From assembly GCA_030686995.1 (NCBI GenBank), contig CM060685.1, positions 130,287,823 to 130,351,822 of the forward strand: 64,000 bases of DNA, given 5' to 3'. The notes beneath the pieces were generated by a model. That model saw nothing but the letters and a program-made list of their open reading frames with translations, was not told the DNA's origin and ran no database searches. Below are positions 33,500-46,019 of the stretch, in pieces (positions within the stretch are counted from its first letter, which is position 1; every line of letters begins with the position of its first letter). Source of the DNA: Artemisia argyi. Lineage: Eukaryota > Streptophyta > Magnoliopsida > Asterales > Asteraceae. A program made the translations under genes and the position numbers.

Positions 33500-34456
33500 T
33501 CATCCCACGTGTGACGATGTGAATTCGTTATAAGCACGTTTTGGAAGCTCCATGCAGTTATGAGTCTCGTGAGGGCCATTACATAATTTACATGTAGAAG
33601 CGATTCTGCTTACTTGGCTTGAAGGTTTTTTAGCTTCGTAAGATTTCATGAGAGACTTGACTCGACCTTCAAGTTCCATGATTCTATGGTCGGGAGTGCT
33701 AGAGTTGTTTAAAGGCAAAGATATTGCCTTGACCATTTTGTTCAAATCACGGGGATCATTCCAACTTTCGTTGTCATAGAGAGCAAGATCTTCTATGAGT
33801 TCCCATGATTGTTCCGCACTTAGATCACATAGCTTACCACCGGCCGATTGGTCAATGGTTCGCCTCGTGGAGAGATCGATATGGTCATAAAAGATTTGGA
33901 CTTGGAGCCAAAGATCTATGCCATGATGAGGGACTTTTTGGAGTAAGTCCTTGAAACGAGTCCATGCTTCATAAAGAGTTTAACCTTGACGTTGTTGGAA
34001 CATCAAGATTTCATTTCTAAGCTTAGTAGTTCTCCCCGGTGGGAAAAATTGAGCAAGGAAACGAGTGGTGAGATCATCCCATGTGGTGATGGATCCCGCG
34101 GGTAAACGCTCAAGCCATTGACTAGCTTGATCCCGTAGAGAGAATTAGAATAGGCGTAATCGGGTAGTCTCTCTAGTTTCAACACTTAGGTCTATAGAAT
34201 CTACGATTTTAAGGAAGTCCTTAAGATGTTTATTTGGATCTTCGGAACGAAGTCCATGGAATGCACATCCGCTTTGCACCAACCGGATGGTGTCGGATCG
34301 CAAGGGAGTAACATTGGCTCCGGTGAGCTCAATGGTGTTTCGGTAGCCTTGGTGGCTAGGTCGGGAATACTCTCCTAAGGTTCGGGGCCTAAGGGGTTCT
34401 AGTGGTGGGCTTTGTTGTGGTTGGATGACGAGTTCAAAGATGTTCTCGTTGTCCAT
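33500..34456 (-). pseudogene. gag: Broken Gag of element B
   Basis: Collinear with the Gag at 46020-47294. The first ~100 residues are open, then an in-frame TAA falls at 34145-34147 where A has a Gln codon. Further stops and indels lie around 33978-34002. The distal part keeps a C-x2-C-x3-H-x4-C zinc motif, CKLCNGPHETHNC, of the kind seen in Athila/Tat-type Gags. A full Gag cannot be made. Confidence 0.8.
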
Positions 34457-34600
34457 GGTGTCGGGTGGTGAAGAGTTACGAACAAAGACACAATGAATTA
34501 AGATAGACTAAAGAAACCTAAAAATACAAATAAAATCTTACTAGAAAGGAATCTAGCAAGTAGACCTAATAAAAAGAAATTCTAACCTAGACAATAACTA

Positions 34601-34620
34601 TTCCCCGGGCTGCGGCGCCA
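34601..34620 (-). other. Element B primer-binding site
   Basis: On the minus strand TGGCGCCGCAGCCCGGGGAA, six bases from the LTR edge at 34627. It resembles the tRNA-Asp-type PBS of Athila/Tat elements. Confidence 0.8.
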
Positions 34621-34626
34621 AAAACT

Positions 34627-36037
34627 TGATACGTGGGAATCGCACCAGGCTTTATCTCTCAAGGGATCTTGAGAAGCTTACAACCCCCACCAGGCAGTGT
34701 ACCTGATCGTTGTAGTATAGTATAGTGACAAGTACCGGGGGATTGATCGTTCAGCTGGGAATAGTGTCGCTAGGATTAGAAAACCTAATTACTAGTGCTA
34801 AAGATGATGGAAGATTATTTTTGTATTTTTGTATTTTTTTTAGAAAGCAAAGTGAAATCTCGGGTTTGAAGGATTTTGGCGGAATTAGTTGCTAATCAAC
34901 TAACCAAATACTAAAGATGCAATCAAAATAAAATACTAGAAATGAAAATAAAACTAATTTAACTAAGGTTGTGAGCAATATGTGGAGAAAATGTGTTTAC
35001 TTAGATTTCACTACTCCCTAGACATCTTTTACACGTTAATTACTTGTTATAGTTGCGTGGATGACGGATTGTTTTCCTTAATACCATTCATGGGGTGGCG
35101 GACTTAATTCCCCAATCCTATGAGTGCCTACTTCACTCCTATGTCGAGCCGTTAAAAACTCCTAACATGGGATCATTAGAAATTACTCATGCAGTAAATA
35201 CAACCAATAAAACCTAGTGCACATCGGTTCATGTTTCCTAAGACGTTCAAGCATGTTACCATTTGGAGATCTGCCAATTTTCTTAAGCCTAACATCGAAA
35301 TCATTCATCCAATACAACCGTAAACAAGTAATCAACACATAATTAACATCTAGGTTTCATTAGTTCTAAGCAAACACAAGATAGATCTAGCCTAGCATGG
35401 TGGAATCAAGACAAGAACAAGATATAGATAGCCAACACATAGACATATTGATTGAATTAAAAGAATACTTATCTTAATTACACATGAAAGGTATCAAGGG
35501 CTAAGAACCCTTGAAAAACCTGTAAAATTCATGCCAAGTTCGTACTTAGGGTTTCTCCAAAACTTCTCTTTTTTAATGTGTAAAAATTAGAAAACTATAT
35601 ATAGGAAATAGGGGCTGACGGCATCAAGAGCAAATTTGTGACGCCGTCACCTTGCCACCAAAATACTCCTCGGACTACCTTGATCTAGATCTGACGCTGT
35701 CATGTGTTATGTGTTTCCAGGCCGTCATGCTTTTTCCTCTTGACACCCTACTTCGTGACGCCGTCAATTCTGTACTGGGCCGTCATGGAAATTACTCTTG
35801 ACGCCGTCAAGATTTTCTTCTTGACGCCGTCACCTACTATTCCAGCAAGGAAAATTAAGACTTTGGCGTTTTCTTCACTTTTATGCTCCAAAAACGTCCG
35901 AATTGCTTCCTTTTCCCGATTTCTCTCCCAAAGTACCTAAAATCACAAAAAGAACGATTTAGGGCAATATTTGATCAAATAAATTCAATTCCGGGCTTAA
36001 ATGACCCCCTAAAAACGGTTCATTTTTTGCCTCATCA
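34627..36037 (-). repeat. Element B 5' LTR
   Basis: A 1411-bp copy of the LTR at 27794. The TATA box CTATATATAG is at 35595-35604; at least seven TGACG/CGTCA palindromes or half-palindromes lie just upstream of it at about 35615-35832. Confidence 0.93.
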
Positions 36038-36042
36038 CATAC

Positions 36043-38083
36043 ATATATATATCGGCCAAGAGGGTTTTTAGGGGAAAAAGGAAACCAATTTGAGTCCAAA
36101 TATGATTCTTAAACCCAAGGATTATCCATAATTAATATATAAACAAACCCAACCAACCCCAAAACGTTTTTTTTTTTTAGATTATGGTCGATCCAAGAGA
36201 GAAAACGAGAAGAAAAAAATAGGGCTTATAATTGTGAAGGAATAATCAAGAATCAAGGTGAAAAACACATGTTCAATTGTTTGATTAGTTATTGGAATTC
36301 ATGTAATATTAAGTATGATGGATCTAGGGTTTGTAATTTTCTGTAAATTAATTAACTTAAACATGTTGGGATCAATTAATGATTTTATTATGATGATTGG
36401 TGAAGTGAATTAAGCGTAAAACATGCTAGTTATTGAGTTAGGTTTGGACAGAAAAGTTATGATGTAAAGATTCGAAGGTATTTAACAGATGGTGATGAGT
36501 TAGATCAAGAAATTTAAGTCTAAATTGAAGTTTAATGAAAGAGCTTTCCAAAAAGTCCAGCCACGATCGATTTCGAGGTCCGGAAGTTAATCTTTTGATT
36601 TTTCTTTGTTAAGGAATCAAAGCTGTAAAACCGGGACAAATTTAGGTCATAAGTTTGATAGTGAGATGTGAATGAAAAAGTGAGATTTAGCTTAGCCCTT
36701 CTGGTTGAGTTAAGTTTCATATGTACTTGGACTCCCACGCGAAGGATTTGGGATAAAAAGTTGTAGAAGTATTTTAATTTAATTAAAACTTTTTGGTGTG
36801 CGATAAGATCCGAATATGAATAGTTCGTAAGTTTGATTTTATGAAGGGTACTTGTGTATGTTTTTGGACCATGGCCTTTTGGTAGTAGCTTTTATACATC
36901 CAAGGGACTATGGTAAATTTTTTGTGTGAGTCATTGAGCTTTTAAAGTTATTATTTCATGTGGGCGAATGTACCCTAAAATTCTGCATTTTCTGATTTAA
37001 AAGTGCAAGGGGTTTAGTGAGTATTAGGATTTGGTTGTGATTGGTATGGGGTATAGGAGATCCATGGTGGGTCATATGAATCTTATACATCCATCATATG
37101 TGTATTACATGGGTTATAGCTTTTAGCTTGGCCATGTGTAACGGGGACTTATTTGTGTTATATAGATTTTTGATTTGTGTTTGTGGAAGCTGCAAAGTTT
37201 GAGGTGAGTTCATAGTTCCACTTTTTACTTTGTTTTAAACTTGGGAAGGGAATGATGCTTGTGTTAAATGTTTTGAGTTACTGTGATTATGTGTGGTATA
37301 AAAAGTTTGGACTTGTAATGTTATTGTATGAATGCTATATGTGATGATAATGTTACGTGGTTTGGATAATGTGATGATAATGCTGTGTGGTCCAATTGGG
37401 GGGGAGTATCCAATTGGAGATTAATAACTCCTACTCGATATAATGTTGTGTGGTTTATATGGGATTCAATTGGGAGGATGCTTATCCTGTTGCTCGCGCA
37501 TGCGACCTAATTGATGATGAAATGGGAGCGGGGGTCACGTTCCGGCCCGAATGTTATGTGTATTCAATTGGGAGGATGCTTATCATGTTGCTCGCGCATG
37601 CGACCTAATTGATGTTGAAATGGGAGCGGGGGACACGTTCCGTCCCAATGGTTGCCTTATGTGTATTGGTTGCCTTGCGAATACATGTAGCTTATATGAT
37701 AACTATAATTATTTGTCCAGGTATGTTTTATAATCACAGTGAATCGGTTGCCTATTGTGTATGAGTCTTAAACCTATGAATCTCACCAACATTATGTTGA
37801 CGTTTTGAGCATCATTTTCAGGTGAGCTTTCTAAGGATAAGATAGAAGGATGTGCTTAGACGAGACCTTAGTTGCATTAGAAGTGGTTTATCATCTATGG
37901 TTGGACTTATGTATTGTTTCGGATTTTGTTTTGGTTATTTTATTTTGGGGTATTGTTACAACACTTTATGTTTGTACTTTGCTCTATTTTTGTGCATGTA
38001 GTTGTTCTCTATATAGACACCAGGTGTTGTGATGATATCCATGAAGGTACACCCTCGCGTTTCTGCCTTGGCGAGGTGTGACA
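36043..38083 (+). repeat. Element D 3' LTR, third part
   Basis: Uninterrupted equivalent of 2880-3963 plus 21727-22696, ending GTGTGACA at 38083, followed by TSD TCATT. It shows directly what D's LTR looked like before element C inserted. Confidence 0.88.
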
Positions 38084-38088
38084 TCATT

Positions 38089-38330
38089 CTTCAAGTAACG
38101 GCATCAGCATCCATGCCTGACGTCGTCAGGTGTAAATCCTGACTTTAATTGACTTTCTTTCTTTCTTCATTCTTGAGCCTAAAAAGGTCCAAAATGCTCC
38201 AAAATGCTCCATATTCCAGAAATCATGCCCTAAGTGCCTAAAATGAGAAAAGAAAGGATTTGTGGCAGTATTTGATCATAAATTCACGACTTAGGGCTTA
38301 AATGACCCCCAAAAAACGCATCAAATAAAT
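38089..38330. repeat. Old A/B-type LTR remnant, right part
   Basis: It contains TGACGTCGTCAGG and a tail resembling the U3 start of A/B LTRs (ATGCTCCA, GGGCTTAAATGACCCCC, ending ACGCATCA). It continues the remnant at 2194-2370 across element D. Confidence 0.5.
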
Positions 38331-38597
38331 CCTTATCAATGGTCCCCATAAATACCCCGTAAAGACCCTAGAACAAGCTGAGCATGGCATCTTAACAAAG
38401 AATTGGGGAACACCTAGCTGATAGTATAACAAACACTGGTAGGTCATAGCATTCACAGTCGGTCATAACCTAGAGATCGAAACCACCTTAAGCCAGTCCA
38501 AAGTGTAGCATTCATTTGAGTTTCCATAACATCATCTGTCAAATAGATAGGGAAAAAGTGGATTCACCCGTTTGGGTAACACGTGTTAAATATATAT
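38331..38597. other. Unassigned intergenic or repeat sequence
   Basis: I see no ORF, no match to other parts of the window and no clear boundary motifs. It lies between an old LTR remnant and the probable solo LTR G. Confidence 0.4.
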
Positions 38598-40010
38598 TGT
38601 TATACCCTCAAAATGTCGCATCAGAAAGGTAACCGGAGCGTTACGTTCATAGCACAAAGACAAGAATATAAAGAACGACCTCTATATAAGCCATTTTAAA
38701 ATAAACGTTTGATTTCATTTAAAAGTTTAACAAAAGGACAAGCTTTCAAGAGTTCACAACATAATACATGAAGATTTCGGTACATGACTAAACGTTTGTA
38801 AGCAATGCAAATAAATCGTCAATGTGATAATATTGCAAAATGTGACTCTGGTATGACGCTCCAAAAAGCCATCCAAGTACCATGTAGTTACGGACGTGAG
38901 AAATACATGCTAAAATGTCAAAAATAATGTTAGTGAGTTCATAGGTTTAAGTAATGTAAGTGCGGACCACAAGATTTCCATGTATGACCATTATAACAAT
39001 TGCAATGACATAGAAAAGGCATTACAAATGCACAAAGCTCATGACCCCGAAGCCTTAACGTATTCAATATGTATATAAGTATGCCCCTGTAGGTGCTTGC
39101 CAAACTCCCAAAGTTCTCCAAATGGTATTCGTTTGTTTGACCGGTACCTCCGGTCAAGTAAGCGCTACTTACCCGAATGAGGGTGTCAACCCAAAAGATC
39201 TATTCACCAAATAATTTACGGTTCATGATAAATGGGGACTTAATGGCAAATGTGGTAACTTAGGGAATTTTGTAAATGTTTTATGCACTTATGTTCGTAT
39301 GTAAAATCAAGCATTGTATTCTCACCCCAAGCATTTCAAACTAAGTATAAACATGTAAAATGGGGCTATTAAACTCACCTCAAGCAATCAAAGTATTCGG
39401 AATAGTATTACGTTGTGTAACGACAGGGAATCCTAAACACGACCTAGAATAATAAGTCGTTTTAGGAAAAAATTCAACATGTACTAAATGTGTATCAGTT
39501 TTACAAAGTTTTATCATCCTTATACACTTGTAGTGAGGTTTTATAAAGTTACGTAGGTCAAACATTTAAGAAAAATAATTAAACGCGTTTTTAGCACTTA
39601 GAAACCTTAGAAATAAGTTGTATCAATTATTAAGTTTACCCTGACTTCAAATGAACATATCTACTTCGTTTTAAGCTCATTTTTCTTCGTTAAACTCTCC
39701 AAATATAGCTGAGTATGTCTACTTTCATTATTTCAAGCTTCGATTAGTGAAAACAATTTTTGGGTGTCGATTTATACTAAAAATTCCGACTTTGTTGGGC
39801 TATATCTTACTCATTTTCTGAAGAAATCACTTGGTTCAAAAGCCTATGTTCATATTTTTTTAGTTTACTTTCAAAGTATGTAAGCCACTTATCTCAATTC
39901 TACACCCATTATTTTATAACTTCAAAAATACACACAAGTGTCAAGTCTGTCCAAAATCATAAAAATAACCTAACTTCTCGGGGTTGTATCTCACTCCTTA
40001 CTTATCCTCA

Positions 40011-41339
40011 TGATACGTGGGAATCGCACCAGGCTTTACCTCTCAAGGGATCTTGAGAAGCTTACAACCCCCACCAGGCAGTGTACCTGATCGATGTAGT
40101 ATAGTATAATAACAAGTACCGGGGGATTGATCGTTCAGCTAGGAATAGTGTCGCTAGGATTAGAAAACCTAATTACTAGTGCTAAAAATGAAGGATGATT
40201 ATTTTTGTATTTTTATATTTTTTAGAAAGCAAGTAAATATCTTGGGTTTGAAGGATGTGGGCGAAATTAGTTGCTAGTCAACTAACCCAATACTAAAGAT
40301 GCAATCAAAATAAAATACTAGAAATGAAAATAAACTATATTAAACTAAGGTCATGGGCAATAAGTGGAGAAATGTGTTTACTTAGATTCCACTACTCCCT
40401 AGATATCTTTTACACGTTAATTACTTGTTATAGTTGCGTGGATGACGGATTGTATTCCTTAATACCATTCATGGGGTAGCGTACTTAACTCCCCAATCCT
40501 ATGAGTGCCTACTTCACTCCTATGTCGAGCCGGCTAAGAAGCTCCTAACATGGGATCATTAGAATTTACTCATGCATTAAATACAACCAATAAAACCTAG
40601 TACACATCGGTTCATGTTTCCTAAGACGTTCAAGCATGTTACCAATTGGAGATCTGCCAGTTTTCTTAAGCCTAACATTGAAATCATTCATCCAATACAA
40701 CCATAAACAAGTAATCAACACATAATCAACATCTAGGTTTCATTAGATCTAAGCAAACACAAGATAAATCTAGCCTAGCATGGTGGAATCAAGACAAGCA
40801 CAAGATATAGACAACCAACACATAGACATATTGATTGAATTAAAATAACACTTATCTCAATTACACATGTAAGGGTTCAAGGGCTGAAAACCCTTGAAAA
40901 ACCTGTAAAATTCGTATATGGTTCGGCCTTAGGGTTTCTCCAAACTTGTTCCTCCTAATGAATGAAAATTAGAAAACAATATATAGAAAATTGAGGCTGA
41001 GGGCGTGAAGACCAATATTGTGACGCCGTCATCTCGCCGCCAAAAGAATTCTCGGACTGCCTTTATCTACATCTGATGCCGTCACGTATTATATTTTTCC
41101 AGGCCGTCACGTATTTTACTCTTGACGCCGTCACCTACTGTTCCCAGCTTGGAAAATTAAGTCTTTGGCGTTTTCTTCACTTTTATGCTCCAAAAACGTT
41201 CGAATTGCTTCTTTTTCCAGATTTCACTCCCAAAGTACCTAAAATCACAAAAGGAACAATTTAGGGCAATATTTGATCAAATAAATTCAATTCCGGGCTT
41301 AAATGACCCCCTAAAAGTGGTTCATTTTTCGCCTCATCA
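40011..41339 (-). repeat. Element A 3' LTR
   Basis: TGATACGTGGG...CGCCTCATCA. The TATA region is degraded here (CAATATATAG, 40977-40986) relative to the 5' LTR. Its TGACG array (about 41000-41137) is shorter than in B. Confidence 0.93.
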
Positions 41340-44300
41340 TATACCCTTACACTTGAGATTTGCTTGTCCTCAAGCAAATGCGCTTTTATTCTAATCAAAA
41401 GACAAGTTAGGGGTCATTTAATACTAATATAAAAGTAATTACAACAAATAATCGTTCCACTAAAGACCAAAGACAAGCACGGAGGTCATACACTAGCACC
41501 TCACAAATAGTGTTTAGATACTCACATCTCTCGGGTGTAATAAAGTATAAATTACAATATGGGAACGGAAGATATCTCTCACTACCTGTCATAGCAAAAT
41601 AGATTACCATAGGCTTAGGAAAGGATCAAACCTCCACCACATGGCGTAAGCACGTAGGATAAACTATCAAAGAGGTCTTTTAAAGGGTTGTAACGTTAGG
41701 TGTAGGGATATGGGAAACACGGTTTTGTTGGATATAGGCAGTCTTTACTGGTGGCGAGTTAACAATCTTGGTTAATTACATGTACAATATGGCGTTGCTA
41801 AGCCAAGACTAGACTCGACTTAAGCTAATAAAAGAAAAATAACAAAAATATAAAATAAACGTAGAATAAAAAGGGATGGTAGTCCGTATGTTTTTTTTCT
41901 CTTTTCTTTTTCTATTTTTTTTCTTTCTTTTTCTTCATTTTTTTATCGATTTTTTTTTTTTTTTTTTTTTTTTTTTGCATACACTCTTACCCTACCATCC
42001 AAAATAATACATTATAGGGAATGGAAATTCCCCTTACACTTGAATTTTTACATACTTTACAATAAACTAAATTAATGACTCGAATTAAGAAAATCAAAAC
42101 ACTTGGAGCACTCTTAAGATTAACGTATATATGGGGGTAATAAATGATGTTCTTCCCCATTACTCCATAAAATAAGTACTTTACCCATGAGTCTCAATCG
42201 TCCCAAAACAATATGTACAAGGATATGACTCGACTTAGCAACCATGTAATCAATTAGATAGTTAACTTAGGGTTTAACAAATAACAATAATGCACTAAAG
42301 ATGAGTGCATACACGGAAGGCTAAGGCGATTTGGGTGTATATTTAAGTGGGGTGTAACAAATTCTTCCTTTAAGTAAGATGCTTAAAGTTAGAAACGAAA
42401 AGATAGGCTCGGAAGGGTGTACTAGGGGTATCGTGTACTAAAAATGAGTACAACGCTAAGGTGTGGGAAAAATTAGTTGACTTAACTAGCCAAGTAATAT
42501 GACTTAAATGGTCAAGTAATTATGATACGGGTGTAACACAAGGGTGATCCTAATGCCTCTTATCATGTAGTAAATCCTACTACACGAATGTAGTCTCACT
42601 AGCGGTCTCGGGATGCATCACTAACGCAAGTTCTAGAATCTAAATGCTACCGGTACACTCATAAGCACTAATAGTAAATGCTTTTCCTATCAAATCTAAA
42701 GGCGAACCTCACATATTTGGGTGGAAAATTTTTCTGAATAGTACGGTTTTGTGCTAGTTATACAATCTCCTATCGGGTTAATAGACAAAGATGTTACTAA
42801 AGTTTGCGTTTGTGTTGTCCTAAGGTAATAAAGTTTCAAAGTTGTCATCCAGGTTACTCAAGTTCACGGGTTTGTCAACTGGGTTACTAAAGTTTCAAAG
42901 AGGTTACACTAAGGTTACTCCCAGGGTGGGCAACCGGTTGATAACCGGTATCTCAACCTGAAACATATTCTACCTCAAAGAAGTTACTAAAGTTTGAGAA
43001 AAAGTTCATCTAAGTTACTAAAGTTTCAAAGATGTCATCTAAGTTACTCCTCATTGAGTTAAAATATTTGCATCGTTAGTCCTCATTGACTATTCTTATG
43101 GTTTTATCCTTTTTCGTCCGTTTCGTCCGTTTTTCTCATGTTTTCATAGGTTTTTATCAGTTTTCGTCCGTTTTTATACGTTTTCATCTATTTTCTCATG
43201 TTTTTATCCGTTTTTCTCACATTTTCATATGTTTTTATCCGTGTTCATACACTTTTATTCGTTTTCATCTATTATTACACGTTTCATATGTTTTTCTTAT
43301 ATTTTATCCATTTTCATCTATTTTTATACATATAATATGTATGAAAACGGATAAAAATCATGATTTAGTATCGATACATCATTTTGGATTTAAAACCGTG
43401 ATTTCAAATCGATTCATCCATTTTCTAATATTTTATTGTTTTCATCTATTAAAATATCGCAAGTCTTGATGTAAAATATCATTTCGGACAACTCTCGTGT
43501 TTTACACTTTTGATGATTCAGACCAAAAAGGAGTCAAAATCGTGATTTAAAATCGATACAGAAATAGACAAAAATGTATAAAAGAAGACGAAAATGTATA
43601 AAATTAGATAAAAACAGATGAAAACATATGAAAATCTATGAAAATGGATTACAACGGATAAAAACGTATGAAAATGTATAAAAGCGGATTAAAACGTATG
43701 AAAATATATAAAAATGGCCAAATTAACATAAATATAACTTAGATGACAAATATGACAAGTCGCAAGAAGTTGGGTAACCTGGATGACAAAAAATGCATGC
43801 CACGTAGGATTTTCACCGGTAACTCTAGGTTACCCAAAACACAGTAACAAATTTAATAGGTCAAATTAAGTTGAGTAACCTGGATGACAACTTTGAAACT
43901 TTATTACCTTAGGACAACAAAAACACAAACTTTAGTAACATTTTTGTACAATAACCCATCTCCTATCCATGAGACGCTTGCTAAGGCTAAAGTTTCACTC
44001 CTAAATGTTGTGAAAAAATTTAAATTTGGCGCTAAAATTGCACTAACAAGTGTTTTTCATAGTTTTATTACATATCTACCATTAAACAAACAAACTCAAG
44101 CGAAAGTGTATTGTAAGGTATCATCATTATACCCTCCCCATACACTTAAGATGAACATTGTCCCCAATGTTCAAGTAAAGAATGTAAAAGTGAAATAAGT
44201 AAAATGAATGAAATCAAATACTCCCCTGATTCGCTCGGTATGGATAATAAGGTGGCCAGGTTAAATCTTCCTCCAAGAAAATGAACAATCAAAGCTTCCC

Positions 44301-45023
44301 TTCCAGAATATAAATCATCTTCTTGTCATACATAACCTGTAACTCCTGAGAAAACAGACAAAGCAACCTCGCATAAAATCGGCGGCAGTCTACATAAGTT
44401 ACTAAATCCTATAAAACAAAATAAGATATAATGCTTGTGGAATGAAGTTTGCGGATTTCCTGTAGATTATAAAACTTAATAATTCAACAAAAACCTTAAA
44501 ACTCCGTTAGAAAAACAAAACTAGTTAAATTTCCAGATTTTTACACGTGACGCCGTCAAGAGTAAACTCATAACGCCGTCAGAAGTGGCCTGCAGAAATT
44601 CTTGTGTTAAGTTTCTGGAAAATTTCTGGAAAAACTTGGTCCTACTTCCTGGAAAATCCTGCAAAACTTCATTATGACTCGATACAAGCATTTGACTCTA
44701 ACAAATACGAATATACATGTTCACTTAATATTGTGGAGAATCATGATCGGTTTGTTTCTTAAAAACATATTTGGGGTTTCCCCTTACACTTATCTTTTGC
44801 AAAAATACCTTTAGGTGGAGTTAAGACTAGGCAAAAACAACAAAGTAAAGTATTTCCACTTTTTAGTTCTGAAACATGATCTACCAACAATAAAAATAAA
44901 GCATGCATACGGAAGCAAATAACAAACAAACAAAATAAAAATCACACAAAATCATGGGTTGCCTCCCAAGAAGCGCTTTTCTTTATTTACGAGTCTTGTA
45001 GCTAGACTCAAGGTCATGGGTTA
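41340..45023 (-). other. Non-coding 3' internal region of element A
   Basis: Outside the nested element at 42775-43957 this is about 2.5 kb, collinear with 29198-31684 of element B. It includes the PPT region, a T-rich tract (about 41888-41977) and a TGACGCCGTCA palindrome near 44548. No coding frame is supported. Confidence 0.75.
42775..43957. mobile_element. Foldback MULE-type non-autonomous element
   Basis: A 1183-bp insertion bounded by GGGTTA...TAACCC. The direct repeat ATCTCCTATC lies at 42765-42774 and 43958-43967, a 10-bp TSD; element B preserves the empty site near 30630. Terminal inverted repeats run about 87 bp with a few mismatches. The inner arms are also inverse of each other: T-rich GTTTTCATCCG-type repeats at about 43090-43330 and A-rich complements at about 43550-43720, so the element is largely one palindrome. 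TSD length and long TIRs point to the Mutator superfamily. It has no transposase. Confidence 0.85.
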
Positions 45024-46010
45024 CTACGTGACCTCATCATTGGTTTCACTCTCTAGGTCGTCTTCTAAACCAGTTTTGTACTCCGGACCTAGTTGCAAGC
45101 ATTCTTTGTAGAAACCAAGCATCCTATTTTTCACATACTCTACTCCTCTACGTCTATCCTCATCATTCCTATAATAAGCCGCTTGCTTGTGTTCCTTTTC
45201 GAAATTAGAGAGAAGGCGGTATTGCTCAATTTTGTAAGGCATTTGGTAGGCAATCTCATCATTCTCTTCCTTGAATCTAACTATCCCTAAAGTCGGATCA
45301 TAACTCATCCTAGTGGCCTCAACAAATGGTTTTCCAAATATTATTTGGCTTAGGCAAGCATCTATCACAGGACGAGTGTCTTCTACTATCATAAAATCGA
45401 TCTCATAAGTGAGATTGCCTATAATCACATGCAATCCCTTCACTCTTCCTACAAAATTACTTATTAGATTCTTATTGGGCATCATCCTAAAATCAAGTTG
45501 TTTCTTTATCACCCAATTGTAATAAGTCCTAGTCATGATGTTAACAGGAGATCTAGGATCAATGTAAGCTTTCCATATATGCATATGCCCGATGTTGCAT
45601 GGTATGTTAATGTTAGAGGGGTCTCCCATTTTAATAAGGGGTATGCCAAGGATATATGGTCTCTCGGGACTATCGAATAAATCCTTATGGTATTCCCGTT
45701 CTTCCTTGGTGGGCAACTTATCAAAGTACGTCTCTATAGTTTCTACTTCCTCTAACCCCTTTTCCTTATTGACCTCAAATTCCCTATTTTCATCCTTAGT
45801 TTCGGTTTCTACTCCAACTTCATCCTTGTTACTTTCTTCTATCTCCTTATCTATTGGCTTAATGGTAACAACATTGACAAAGTGGACATGTTTAGATGAT
45901 GAGGGGTCCTTAATTTGGATTCTGTTATTGGTGTCCCTAGTGTCCTTCCTAGGTGTGGTTAACGCTTGGTTGTTGAGGGCTTTCAACAAGTTGTCAATCT
46001 TGTTGGTCAT
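45024..46010 (-). CDS. Protease-like C-terminal part of element A Gag polyprotein
   Basis: A 328-codon frame in register with gag, separated from it by a TAA at 46020-46022 plus three codons. An Asp/Glu/Lys-rich linker is followed by a retropepsin-like domain: INIPCNIGHMHIWKAYIDPR, then GNLTYEIDFMIVED and SQIIFGKPFVEATRMSYD, matching the strand order of plant gypsy protease domains. The active-site region reads YIDPRSPVN instead of a D-S/T-G triplet, so proteolytic activity is doubtful. It ends SETNDEVT, the same end as in element B. Without the TAA, gag and this domain would form one ~757-residue protein. Confidence 0.7.
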   Translation of the reverse strand: MTNKIDNLLKALNNQALTTPRKDTRDTNNRIQIKDPSSSKHVHFVNVVTIKPIDKEIEESNKDEVGVETETKDENREFEVNKEKGLEEVETIETYFDKLPTKEEREYHKDLFDSPERPYILGIPLIKMGDPSNINIPCNIGHMHIWKAYIDPRSPVNIMTRTYYNWVIKKQLDFRMMPNKNLISNFVGRVKGLHVIIGNLTYEIDFMIVEDTRPVIDACLSQIIFGKPFVEATRMSYDPTLGIVRFKEENDEIAYQMPYKIEQYRLLSNFEKEHKQAAYYRNDEDRRRGVEYVKNRMLGFYKECLQLGPEYKTGLEDDLESETNDEVT

Positions 46011-46019
46011 CTCCGTTTT

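Larger units (their letters stand above)
27794..36037 (-). mobile_element. Element B: non-autonomous Gag-only LTR retrotransposon
   Basis: An 8244-bp element with LTRs of 1404 bp (27794-29197) and 1411 bp (34627-36037) and TSD CATAC (27789-27793 and 36038-36042). It has a PBS, a broken gag and two protease-like domains, but no RT, RNase H or integrase. This fits the terminal-repeat-with-GAG (TR-GAG) class, mobilised by enzymes of an Athila/Tat-like relative. A 320-bp LTR stretch compared by eye shows only a handful of differences. Confidence 0.9.
2371..38083 (+). mobile_element. Element D: Ty3/gypsy chromovirus (Tekay-like), broken and nested
   Basis: Both outer ends are flanked by TCATT (2366-2370 and 38084-38088), a 5-bp TSD. 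The LTRs start TGTAACAACC and end GTGTGACA, and are about 2.55 kb once the nested insertions are removed. The interior keeps only a decayed 3' part of pol and a PPT before the 3' LTR. Later insertions are copia C in the 5' LTR, and solo LTR F and Gag-only element B in the 3' LTR. The element is immobile: gag, protease and most of RT are gone. Confidence 0.85.

Noticed and set aside
43086..43469. 127-codon Phe-rich ORF
   Set aside because: Translation of the T-rich arm of the foldback element. A simple repeat, not a protein gene.
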